Source: Pseudorasbora parva
Lineage: Eukaryota; Chordata; Actinopteri; Cypriniformes; Gobionidae
Reading direction: 5' to 3'
DNA length: 64,000 nt
Assembly: GCF_024679245.1 (NCBI RefSeq)
Contig: NC_090177.1
Location: 26,846,632-26,910,631 of the forward strand
In this document: positions 1 to 12,000 of the stretch, one piece after another
Position numbering within the stretch: the stretch's first letter is position 1
How the letters are laid out: every line of letters starts with the position of its first letter
The notes under the pieces: generated by a model
Databases searched by the model: none
What the model saw: only the letters and a program-made list of their open reading frames with translations
What the model was told of the DNA's origin: nothing
Position numbers and translations under genes: made by a program

Positions 1-470
1 GATGCCATGAAGCTTCCCGTCATTTCTGCGTTCAAATCGGTTCAAATGCAGCGCTGCCTTCCCGGAATGCTGTGCTGAAGCGTTGAAGTCGCTCGACGTC
101 ACCCATAGGAATAAAGTGGAGCGCGGCGCGTCATAAGTGTTCACGGACGACTGGATCTGCACCTGAGAGACTGTTTACAGCGTGCATTTCCTCTCTCTCC
201 CTCTAGTCACGCGCGCGCGCACCCTACCGGGAGAAGAGCCCATACAGCCCATACAAGGACCTTCCAAACTATTTAACGTCAAGTAGACCCATACTCGAAA
301 AAAACTCGCCGAAACTTGTGAGAAACCGGAAGGAGTATTTTTAACAGAAATACTCCATCAAACGTCCAACATTAGTTTTTGAAACTTTGTCGATGTTTTG
401 GATGGGAATCCAAGTCTTTAAAGGTGTAAAAAGCTCAGTATGCATGAAACAGCATTTCACCCCCCCTTTA
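1..470 (-). mobile_element. GC-tailed nonautonomous DNA element, family A (left-truncated copy)
   Basis: This stretch is the reverse complement of the first part of the longer copy at 43941-45158. Shared blocks include the ACCCATAGGAATAAAGTGGA region and the terminus TTTCACCCCCCC near 456-468. No coding capacity is visible. The copy starts at the window edge, so its other end is not seen. A C-run/G-run terminus followed by GTGAAA is the end signature of this family in the window. Confidence 0.75.
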
Positions 471-727
471 AGCATACTTAAAAAAATAAGTACTTACTAT
501 GGAAATAATATACTTTAAAATAATATACTTAAGTGCAAACAGACACTTATTTGTTATATTCAATGCAATAACCTGAACTTGTGTTTTTTTGAAATCTTTA
601 TATGTAAATTCATAATTTCATACTGTTACCTCTGAAATATGGTTAAATTGTACTGCTGTTTGTACTGACCATGATTTATGTCTATATACAATTTTTGCTT
701 AATTGATCAAACTTAAATGTAATTTAA
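471..727. other. AT-rich intron sequence, nothing recognised
   Basis: This lies inside the nol4l transcription unit on the minus strand, downstream of exon 3. It is AT-rich, with no open frame, splice-flanked coding block or repeat end that I recognise. Confidence 0.6.
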
Positions 728-1090
728 AAAAAAAGTAATTTACCTGGTTGCCTTAAGATTTGGAGTTCATTGAAATAAAATAAAAAAAAGTTAATAAAAT
801 GAACATTTTTGAGAATTGACATCACCCTTTATTCAAATAGTATTAAAATATTTTGTAAGCATATTGCATAATTGTGTTTTATTTGTAATAATGCAGTGAA
901 ACATGCAACATTTTCATGATTTACCAATTTGTTTTATTTATGTGGTTCAGCTACAATAATATTTTGAGTTTCTATTTATTAAACCAATTTCCTTCATTGT
1001 ATCAACTCAAATGTTTTAATTTCAATGAAATTTTAAGGCAACCAGGTTATTTACTTTTTTAAGTTAAACCAACATTTTTTTTAGTGTACA
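728..1090. mobile_element. EnSpm-like foldback MITE
   Basis: The left arm TTACCTGGTTGCCTTAAGAT (742 onward) recurs inverted near 1030-1055 as AAGGCAACCAGGTTA, so the segment is a long foldback. A second copy of the same family is at 39885-40280, and its right end finishes in TTTTTACAGTG, a CACTG-type terminus. The copy here ends TTTTTTTAGTG. It is noncoding; assignment to the EnSpm/CACTA class is inferred from the terminus. Confidence 0.6.
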
Positions 1091-1740
1091 CTACAGTTAA
1101 TATTATAATCAAGCACTTTATATGAACTGTATGTTAGTTAAGACATCAAATTAAGTGTACTATTTTAAAGCACAACAACATATTATTAAAACATAAATAT
1201 TTAAAATGCTCTTTAAATTAAACTTTTAATTTGACATCACAAAATCATGCTCTAAATAAGTACCCTTAAGATACTTTTTATAGTAGTAAAGGCTACTTTA
1301 AAGCCTGAAGTACACTACAAGTCCACTTTTTTCACAAAGGACTGCTAGCAATTTATAGTATCCACACTCAACCTGACAAAACTTTAATACTCAAAAATAA
1401 ATATCAAATTATACTGACATTGAAATATTCACCTTTAAAACATTATTTTATATAAAAAAAGCGAGAGAATGTTGAGATAAACAATAAAACGATAAATAGC
1501 TTATATTTATCTGATATTCCACACATCTGGCAGCTAAATAAATTACGTTTAGGAAAAAAATCATGTGCTGACATTTTACCACATCCTTAACCTGTGCTAC
1601 TTAATAATCACTTCATCAGTATCTATATATAAATTAAGTCATATGACAGCAACAGATATGTGGATAAAAGAGCTGATATCAACCACAGCCCAAGTGTCAA
1701 TTAAAGAGAGCGAGTGTACAGTAATTAATTACTTTGAATA
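1091..1740. other. AT-rich intron sequence, nothing recognised
   Basis: This is unassigned AT-rich sequence of nol4l intron 3. Short open frames are absent or incidental, and no repeat termini were recognised. Confidence 0.55.
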
Positions 1741-2480
1741 ATTCAGCACTGAACTTTCATATGGCCGGCTGGAGGGGGGTGGGAGGAGGTCTGTGCACCC
1801 CCATGGGCAAGAAGCCAATTAGCTGCTCTCTTTATGAGCAACACCCAACCTAAGCCCACGACGTTGACACAACACTTTGACAGTTCATGCCTGGGAGGGG
1901 TTTCCTCTCTGTTTATCTCAGCGAGCGGGACATTTGAGGGCAGTTCTTCTGATTGGCAACCCGCACTGCTGGGTTCTGACTCACTGGGATCGTAGCTTGC
2001 CAAAATGACAAAATGGCATCGTTTTATTCATTCAATTCTCCATCCGAATGAAAATCTCCCAATCAAATCCCTCCCCCAATGGATTCCACCCACAATCCCT
2101 CTCACTCTCTGTAGAAATAATCTGGTTTCAGAGGCATTTTCTTTGTTAAAAGGCCTGTAATTGGGCTAATTGCCATGTGTAGGGAGGCTAGCAGGACACT
2201 CCAGTGACTGCAGCCTAATCAGAGGGTGTTGGGATGAGTGCGCGCGAGAGGGAGGAGGTGTGGCCAGAGGGGGTTTCATTAGCTTCAGGCTGGCGCGACG
2301 GGGGGAGCTCGTTACAGGGTGGGCAGGGGACAAAAGGGATGAGGGGGGGTTTCTTAACAAAGACAATGAGCTGTCCAATGAAACAGTATGGCTTTGAATA
2401 TGTTTAAAATATCCGGTTTCTAGACTGTCCGCTCATTGAAAGCTCTTTGGGTTAAGGAGATGTTTGCAAACCAGCCATAC
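1741..2480. promoter_or_regulatory. Candidate conserved noncoding element in nol4l intron 3
   Basis: This is a GC-elevated, apparently single-copy block within AT-rich intron. It carries a SOX-like CTTTGTT (2141-2147), two homeodomain-type cores in TAATTGGGCTAATTG (2158-2172), and a paired SOX-like AACAAAGACAAT (2356-2367). The open frames across it match no family I know. A regulatory role is inferred only from composition and motif clustering. Confidence 0.35.
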
Positions 2481-2805
2481 CTTGGAGTTACACCTAGAGT
2501 AAATCTAAAGTAAACTAAACTGGTCTATGTTTGTGTGTGTGTGTGGGTGTGTGGGCATGTTTTTGTGGCTTATGAGGACACAAATGTGTATAATGACATG
2601 GGTATGACACAGGTATTACAAGGAGAGGGTGAAATATGAGGACATTGGCATAATTTTGAAATATTTTTTTGAGAAAGTAAAAATGCAGAATGTTTCCTGT
2701 GATGGGTATGTTTAGGGGCAGGGGCAGTGTAGATAGAAAATACGGTTTGTACGGTATAAAAACCATTACGCCTATGTGGAATGTCCCCATATGTTACAAA
2801 AACAA

Positions 2806-2811
<6 letters not shown>

Positions 2812-2898
<87 letters not shown>
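2812..2898. repeat. (GT)n microsatellite next to the nol4l exon 3 donor
   Basis: This is an uninterrupted (GT)43 run on the plus strand, so it reads (CA)n in the nol4l transcript. It begins 15 nt past the last base of exon 3 (2914). The His/Thr-rich and Cys/Val-rich reading frames across it are microsatellite translations, not proteins. Confidence 0.97.
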
Positions 2899-2899
<1 letters not shown>

Positions 2900-2913
2900 A
2901 TTTGGTGTGATAC

Positions 2914-3025
2914 CTTTGAACTCTGCACCGCTGGGGCTGATGTGCATCCTCTTCTGACATTCTCCACAGCTCATCAGGAAACGGGTCACTGCCTCTCTGG
3001 GCAGGAACGCATACGTCTCCGCTAT
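2914..3025 (-). CDS. nol4l: nol4l coding exon 3
   Basis: This exon of 112 nt encodes 37 residues plus one base (phase 1 end). It begins with IAETYAFLPREAVTRF and contains the Cys pair region SCGECQKRMH, a block shared by the NOL4 and NOL4L proteins. The acceptor is TATATCAG just above 3025 and the donor is AAAG|GTATCA at 2914/2913. The reading frame continues from exon 2 (...TYKA|IAETY), as in the family. The next exon is not found in the remaining 2.9 kb and must lie outside the window. Confidence 0.9.
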
Positions 3026-6000
3026 CTGATATACAAACACACCATTTTAACCATCTTTTAGACTTACTGATATGGTTATAAAAATCACATTTAGTAGTGC
3101 CAAAGCTTAACATATGGTCAAATGTTCTCAGATCAGACATGATGGCAACAATTTATAAGAACGACGTAACAGGGGAGATTATGAAAAAATAATAATGCGG
3201 AACAGTTTGCAAACCAAGAAAAGAAATGAAACCCATAAATCAGTGGGACTGTTTATTTATTTATTCTTTCCAATTTTGGAGATTTCATTTGAGTTTTACA
3301 AAGGATTCGCACAATTGGTAATCATCTGCTGTAGCTGCTATTACTTCAAATGGAATTTATTACTTGATTTATTTCTGTATTTTTTCAGTTTAAATTTGTT
3401 TTTATAAGGCATGTGTATAAGAAATAACCTGGGGCTATTATTTAGACGTTAAAATCTTGATTTCTTTTATTTATGCTTAATCTTTATTTCAAAAGCACTG
3501 ATTTTAAAGTATAGCAAATGTGTGAAACCAATAATGGAAAGTAATGTTGGTGAATAAAACTAACCATAAACTTCATACACGTGTCACACCTGTTATTAAC
3601 CATATATTTGAATTGATTGCTTGTTTATGTATACGTGTATACATTTCCTCAGCAATGTTGCATATTTGAGACACCTAATATCTATCAGAGGTGCAGAATA
3701 ACAATGATTTATTCCCATTTTCTCTTAGTAAAGTGCTGTGGAGAGACAGTAACAGGAAACACAAGAGATGATTAGTTTGCAGACAGGGTGTGAATGCTTA
3801 GATGTTTTCTTAAGATACTGCCATCAAGTGGACTAATCTCTGAGAGACTATACTGATACATTTACATTTACAAACACTTACAACTCCTGCTTCCATGTCT
3901 TTTTGAAGGATGAAATAATTTACTTTATAGTGAGAGAATGCTTATAATGGTTCTTGTCAAAACATTTCTTTCACACATACAATGAGTTCTACATTGAAAA
4001 TCAGTGAAACATTTAACATTTAAGGGGTTAGTTCTTTTGTTAATTACTCACCCTCATGTTGTTCCAAACCCGTAAGATCTTTGTTCATCTTCAGAACACA
4101 AATGAAAATATTTTTGATGAAATCTGATCGGAACGCTCTCTAACCCCTCCATAAACAGCCATTTAATTAACAATTTCAAGGCCTAGAAAGGTATGCAAAA
4201 ATGTGTGCATAAAAACAAACTTTATTCAACAATTTCATCTAGCCTGTGTCAGTCTCTTACAGAGTTGAAGTGGTGTAAACAGTGCAGTGCATCTTACTTT
4301 TACGGCAGAACGACTCGTGCACAAGCATCGTGGTGCTCACATGAACAGCATCTGCCAATGGTAAGCCGGTGTTCAGGAAGCGCTGCACTTTTTACATTAT
4401 GTCAACAGCATAAGAATCTGACACAGGCTAGTAGAAATTGTTGAATAAAGTTGTTTTTTTGCACAAAAAAAGTATACACATCGCTTTATAAAATTAAGGT
4501 TGAAACACTGGAGTTCCCTCCAAAAAAAGACCTTGAAAGTGAAAAATACTGGTTCATGGAGGGGTCAGAGAGCTCTCGGATTTCATCAAAAATATCTTAA
4601 TTTGTGTTCTGAAGATGAACAAAGGGCTTGGAAACACATGGGCTTGGAAACACATGTGAGCAAGGAATGACAGAAATTTTATATTTTATTTTTGAGTGAA
4701 CTAACCCTTTAAATTGAAAAAAAGTCAATATTTATATAAAATTTTGTATCGTGTGACTATCGTGGTTTTTCCATTGAACACTCTCAAAATATGATACAAA
4801 AGCTCTCAGTTAGGCAGTACCTTTCAAAAAGTTCTAATATATTAATTTGAGGTACTAATATGGGCTCTTTGGGTACAAAGGTGTAAAGTACAGTACCACT
4901 CCAGTGACAGCTTTTGTACTTTTTTTATTTGAGTGAAGCTCAGCTTTTACAGAGATGTATGGAGCAAACGTGAGACTAAAAAAATGCTAAGACATTCTGA
5001 CATTCATATTAATTTTCTGATTATTTATTAATTATATTAGACTGCTTTGCTGATATTATAAGTAAAAGTACAAATAAATGATTTAAATTTTTTGACCTTT
5101 GCACCTTACTTTATTTGCACACATTGAAAGATGATCTACATGGTCATTCTTTCACATATACACTCTCAAAAACATAATACAATTCATCATATGAAAGTTA
5201 GAAAATCTTCTACACTAAATGTTTTTTTCCATCTTGTCCTTTATTCATCATCACCCATCAAAGCTTGGAAACATTGTATATGTATCTTTCTTTTATATTA
5301 ACCCTCTTTTACATGCTGTTTAGTTTCTCCCTCCTCCACCTTTCTGCCATTAAACTGGACAAAGAAATAGAGAAAGTACACCCCCACAATGAAGGTCCCT
5401 CATGTCTCTCTAATCTCCCATGAGGCTCTAACAAACCAGCATGGGCGGCCATAGAACCACAGCTGGAGGGTAAAGCATGTATGTGTGCGCATTACAAAGA
5501 CAGAAGCTGAACTATACACACAAACCCCGCTGAAGTACTGACACAAGAGCCAGAAAAACGGAGCTTTCTCCTTTCTACCCAGGCACAGAAATCCTGATGC
5601 CCAGGGAAAAGCTCTGCTTATGGCCCTGCCCTCCCCTCACAGACCAACAGCTGTCAGGCGCGAGAGGATCAAGGGACAGTGTATAGTACGTGTGAGTCAA
5701 AGACTAAAATGTATATCACAGAAATGATTAATATAACACATCTAAAGCAAAGCTTATTTATGCAATTATTGAAATAACGTGTATAAATGATAGCTACATG
5801 CATGTGAGAGCAAATATACACTATTGTAGCTGTCCAAAAGAGGGCAGCACCACTGGACCTCTCCACAAACACCACACCAGGTGAGAGCAGCCCATGTCAC
5901 TCACACTTCCCATGTTTCCATGACAGCACATGTGTGATACTAGAGTTCTAAAGATGTTCACCGCAGACCTAAATAAATCTGACCTCATATCTGCCTACCA

Positions 6001-9000
6001 CAATGCAGAAAAAGAAAGAAATGCAGAAATAAAATAGAAAAGAAAATTCAGAAATAAGAAAAATACAGTAAAATATTTAAGAAGAAATACAGAAAGAAAA
6101 AGGAAATGCAAAAACAAGCAGATTGAGAATGCTATATATGTGTAGAAATACATTAAGAAATGCAGAAACAAAAAAATGAAATGCAGAAGGAAAGAAATGC
6201 AGAAAGAAGGAAAAGAAACGCCCAAAGAAATGCAGAGATGCAGAAAGACATGCAGAAAGAAATCTAGAAATGCAGAAATAAATCTAGAAAGAAAGAAATG
6301 CAGAAACAAAAAAATGAAATGCAGAAGGAAAGAAATGCAGAAAGAAAGAAATGCAGAAAGAAGGAAAAGAAACGCCTAAAGAAATGCAGAGGCAGAAAGA
6401 CATGCAGAAAGAAATGCAGAAAGAAATCTAGAAATGCAGAAATAAATCTAGAAAGAAAGAAATGCAGAAAGCCCACATAGTCCGTCCAGATTTCATCTGC
6501 AGGTGATGTGTATTCTGACTGATTCACCCAAAACCTGCGATTCTCTCCTAAAACACAGCAGGAGTTCAGCACACACTCAACGAGCCGCTCGCTTCTGCTC
6601 TTAAGAATCACAGAGGAAATAAATCAAGCTGACAGAGTATGGTACAATCTAAGTGACAGACAGATACAAGCGGTCAAAACGGCCCGCACGGGGTATTCAA
6701 TTGAAACTGCACTTGAAGGCCATAAACATACTTCCATGACTGATCAGAGACAATGAGACAATGAGAAGTCCCTCCATTTACTCACCGCTTTATATGTTTT
6801 CTTCTGCCCGGCGTGTTTGGGTGCTTTGGCTGGGTCGGAGCTGATCTCCACGTGCATGGCATAGATGATGTCATAGAAGTCCTCCACCACAGCGACCCTC
6901 TTCAGAGGGGAACTCTCTGACCCCGAGCCCCCATCCACACACTGAAATCAGAGATTTCCTTACATAACATTGCATGTAAAACAGCAGTGCTTTGGTGGTA
7001 ATATATCATTAGGGATGCCTTTGTTATCTTGAAATAAATGAAACCTGTTGAACACAGTTAAAATCATTTAACAAAGTTTATAGACGGTTTCAACGGCAAC
7101 AACATAAACAAACATTACTGTGCATGCGCGTTTGTGTGACCCAAACTTAACTGCCGGGAGACGTCCGCAAAGAATCAACAACAACAGAGGCTGTGTTATC
7201 ATATTTCATTTTAATTGTGCAACATTATCTTAATTTATGTTTTTATTGTTTCATCAAATTTGTTAGAAATAATCTTCCATTTCTGTCTGCTGTATAGAGT
7301 GGGGGAAACGCCAGTTATCCAGATGGCAGCCAGAATAAGTTACCTCTAGAGTAGATTATTTCGGTAGCACTTTATAATAATGGTCATTAGTTAACATTAG
7401 TTAATGTATTAGCTAACGCAAACTAACCATGAGCAGTGCATTTGGTACTGTTAATGTTAATATCTATGTTAACATTAGTTAATAAAAATACAGCTGTTTA
7501 TGGTTTGTTCATGGTAGTTCACGGTGCATTTACTAATTTTAACAAGATTTTAATAATGTATTAGTAAATTCTGAAATTAACATTAACAAAGATAAATAAA
7601 TGTTTTATAAGTGCAGTTCATTATTAGTTCACGTTAACTAATGTTTGGTAACTAATGTCCTTTATTCTAAAGTGTTACCGACATTGCTCTTGTATGCAGT
7701 CAGACTGGATATATTATTATGGGTCGCACACACTGTTTTTGCGCTGGTGTCATATGTTCTCTGCTTGATCATTAATATCTATATTGTGTTATCCAAGAAT
7801 AGTACATCAAATATGTGTTTCTACTGAGTAGTGCGCCATACTCTCCATTAGCCAGACCGATAAACAAACACAGACTGGATGTTAACGTCAAGCCAGGCAT
7901 ATAACCGTAGCAACATGTGTGTTTGATGAAACGTCTATATATTTACCTATTTTGACATTAAAATAGCTTCATTCGTTTAGTGTGACTGGTTGAACTAATA
8001 GTGCCAGCACAGCTGTCTGTGTTCAATACCAGATTCTCGTTTAGCGGTAAATGATGGAGAGTGTTTGACTTAATGGTTCATTTATTTATGAATACAATTT
8101 GAATGGGACAACAGCAAAGTGGAATTTAATAATCATCAAAGCACAGCATGTCGAAAAGATCGCCTACGAGCAAATTGCACTGTTAATAAGAAGAACAGCG
8201 CTAATGCCAACTGCTACGCTTTCTTGCTTTCTTTTTTAAAAGTGGTGCATGATGTAAAAAAAAATCATTAATATTTAATTTGACATGTCTTTAAATGCTA
8301 GAATTTTTGAATAATTTTATGTTGCCTTAATTTAACAATTAAATGAAGGCAACTTTAAGTACTTAAAGTTGCATGAAATAAACGTTTCTAAATGCATGTT
8401 ATTAAAGTCGTCATGACATCAAAGAATATGTTTTTTGGCTTTCAGTATGAATATGTTAGCCTTACTGCTATTCTATAAGCTAGTGTGCTCCAAAACAATG
8501 ACAAAATTCGCATTTAGAAGATAAGTCTTAATCTTCTGCCAATATGGATCAGTGATTTTGATGACATCACTCTGCACTTAAGCTTCTCATCCGACTCTCT
8601 GTCCAATCAAATGCTCTCTAGAATCTCAAGCATCCCGCCCACTACATATTATATAGATGTTGAAGCTGCGGCACTTGTTCACACATTTACTATTTTCTAC
8701 ATGGTGACAATAATAGGGGATATATCCCATAGGGCCCTATTTTAACGATCTGAAATGCAAGTGTCAAAGCGCGAAGCGCAAGTAACTTTGTGGGCAGGTC
8801 TCGGCGCTGTTGCTATTTTCCCGGCGGGATAAATGGCTCTTGACTCTTAACGTGAATAAACCAATCAGAGCGTCATCCAACATTCCCTTTAAAAGCAGGT
8901 GCACAAGTTCCATTATGGATTGCTATTATTATGGCGTATTTACCAGGCGCACGCCAGGGGCGGTTCACAGTCGAGGAGACTGATGTTCTTGTAAGAGCAG

Positions 9001-12000
9001 TGAAAGTCAGATGTCCTTATATTCATATGTCTTGCCACTATTGGGCAAACAGGTCTGATCCTTAATTATTACAATTAGCCTGAATAATTTGTAAGCTAGA
9101 TTTATGCCTATTTTTTCACATCTTCGTGGCACACCACAATGATTTCCGTCATCTCATGTGTTAATATTTTTTTTGTGTAACAATTTATAATTTGCAAAAA
9201 TAACTGTTGCATCTGTGTAGATTACATGAGCAAAGTGTATAACGTGCAACGCGCCACTGACTTTAGACCAGTTTTTTTCTGGTCAGTGGCGCAATTGTTT
9301 AATGGAACAGCAAAATAGCACCAGGGATTGTTTGCGCCGGAACAAGCCTCCTTTTTTGCGCTGAACCGCCCAGGGAGCGCAAGTTCATTCACTAGTTTAG
9401 TGACGTGCTTCTGTGGAGGGAAAAGTGCGCTTTGCGCGGGTGCAAAATAGGAATGACACATGCGTCGGTGTACAAAGTCAATTGCGCTGGGTGCAAGATA
9501 GGGCCCATTGACTGTAAAACAAAATGGACCTAGTGTCCATGGCGTCACCCATAGGATTCTGAAGAGCAGTTCTGAAGCGTAAAGTAGAGAGGAGCCGGCA
9601 GCGCTTCATCCCGTGTCACGCCCGGATAAAATGGGCAAAGAGGCGGGACGTGGGCAGAGCTGAGGTGACGCAATGACTAACAGACGGCAGATAAAGGGCT
9701 ATCCACCTGTCACTTAAAGTGGCCATGTCCGTAATTATGCAGAACTTTAAGGCTTTATATAATGCAAATGAATAAGTTATAAAGAAATTCACCCCCTCAC
9801 AGTAGTGATGAAGGGCAAAATTAGCCATATAAACCAAAACCCCAATTTGTACCAGACTGTCAACTTTTTTCTGCTGTAAAGTTGGGCATTGTATCATGTG
9901 GCTCAATGAGATTCTGCTCCCTTCTGGAGCCTGTCCCTAGTGGCCAGTCGAGGAAATGCAGTGTACATTACTTCCGTATTGGCTTCAAGAGAAACTGTGG
10001 GAGGTTGCCCCTTGATATAACAATGGCTCAGTGATGTCATCAGATGACAATGATACTGATAATACTGTTTGATTATCATATTAATATGCTTTAGCACTGC
10101 AGGGAACTTCAAAGAATATCAAAGTATTATACTCACAAAAACATTCTCCAATATACATATTTATGGTAATGCCGCTGTACTTTTGTGTAATTAGAATGAC
10201 TGCGAACCTCTATGCTTTACAAGTAATGAGGAGCAAATTTCACACATGCGTTTTTTTCCAGTACAGTCAGTGTCAGGTTGGCGGAGCAGTAAAAGGTAGT
10301 TTGGGGTTCCAGCTCTCACCGGAGGGCAGACCTTGTTACCACAGTAACCACTGCTGCCCTCTTTGGTAGGTGTGCGGGGCAGAAGGGTCATGTGACACGC
10401 ACAACTTCCAAGTCAAAGTTGGACTATCAAGTATGATAACTCGAATCAACATCTGTATCTTCCTTTCCTTTCATCACCTGTGTCACATGCAGTAATGCTC
10501 TGCTCCATGCTCAGTTCTTCACCTTCATCACATCCCCTACTCAGACCCTCCACCCCCCGGTACAGGGCCACGAGGTTACCATGGCAGCAAGGATGCATCA
10601 GCAATGCAGCGTCTCACCTAGCACATAATTTTAGCATTAATTATAACTTAAGCTATATGTACATTAATCTGAATACATTGGAAATGCATGTTTTTCTATA
10701 CATTTTGGTCCACCCTGAGACAGTTTTTTTTGTCCTGTGAAAATTTAGCTTTTTGAAGATGCTCTACAAAGTGGATACATTTGAAAACGCTTTTTTGTGT
10801 CGCAGACTGGGCTGTGAAAATAGACACATTTGAAAAAGATGACGCATGTTGTACCAATAGATGTCTATTACCGTTATGTGCTTTACACTTTCAGTTTTGC
10901 TAAAGATAAATGTTTCTTTGTTCAATCTTCATATTACGTTCCTGCAGAGATGACAGAAAATTGACTTACAATTCCTGTCCTGCATCAAAACATGAGGGCA
11001 ATTGCATTTAGGCCGTACATGGAATGCTGACGGAGTGAGAGTAGTGGGATATTTAAAAAAAAAAACAGCAGAGATTGTCTCAGGACCATTTCAGTGAGAT
11101 TTTATTACGTTTTACGCATGTGCAGTAAGATGATTTAAAGGGGTCCTATAATGTGTTTTCACTTCTTCAACTTAAGTTAATGTGTAACGTTGTTGTTTGA
11201 GCATGAAAAAGGAGATGTTTTATTTACCAGAATCTACTTTTCAAGAACTACAACGAACGACTTGTTTAAACTACAACACATTTTTTCCAAATCTTGTGAA
11301 GTCACATTGTTACTAAATTAAGTAATCTCCACCCACGGGTATGCAAAAAAGGGGACGAGGCCTAGTTAAGCTGCATTAGATAAGACAGTGTTGTCCCTAT
11401 ATGTCAAAGTTTTTTCCCACCCCGTTTCCAAAGCTAATTTGGAAACTAAGGCTGCCGAACTTAGAGTGGTCACAATTAATTTTAAACACTGCTCCTGAAC
11501 ATTATAATCCCAACGTTTATTTATCTATGTGCTGCACATTTTACGGAGAACAGCTGTTAAAAACGAATAGAGTACAGTGCAGGCTACGCACAAGAGCTTC
11601 TCCTGAAATGGAGCAGTTCCCAATATGTCGGGACAATCTGTTTTTTATGGATCACAACTTGCAAGTGTGTCTTATTATTTCTAGTTGTGTTTTCTACTCA
11701 CAGTTCCAATTATACGTTTTTGTTGTTGCTACGATGTAAACAAAAAGCTTGCCTGCTAGCCAGCATTGGTGTTGATAGTGTTTACTGTAGCACTGTTTAC
11801 AGCCCCTTGGGAAAATTAACTATGGTTTTGTGATTGTTTCCTGTTTGTATTTCCTATTGTTTTCCGACAAGTTTCCGAACAAATCATGATTAAATGTTCA
11901 AATATAAAATGTATAAGAAAATTACACAAAAAACCCCATCCCACTCTGAAACATCTTGTGAAATTCTTGCTTGCAAACTTTATGCATGAAATCCATTTAG

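Noticed and set aside
1..2913. Search for nol4l exon 4
   Set aside because: No acceptor-led block resembling the next family segment (the region ahead of MKHMKLQ-type sequence) was found, so it must lie outside the window.
2570..3140. Long His/Thr-rich and Cys/Val-rich open frames
   Set aside because: They are translations of the (GT)n microsatellite. Only the nol4l exon 3 part within them is real coding sequence.
5995..6611. Phe/Leu/His-rich and Met/Gln/Lys/Glu-rich open frames of up to 115 codons
   Set aside because: Both strands are open because of the purine-rich tandem repeat; no domain and no splice context.
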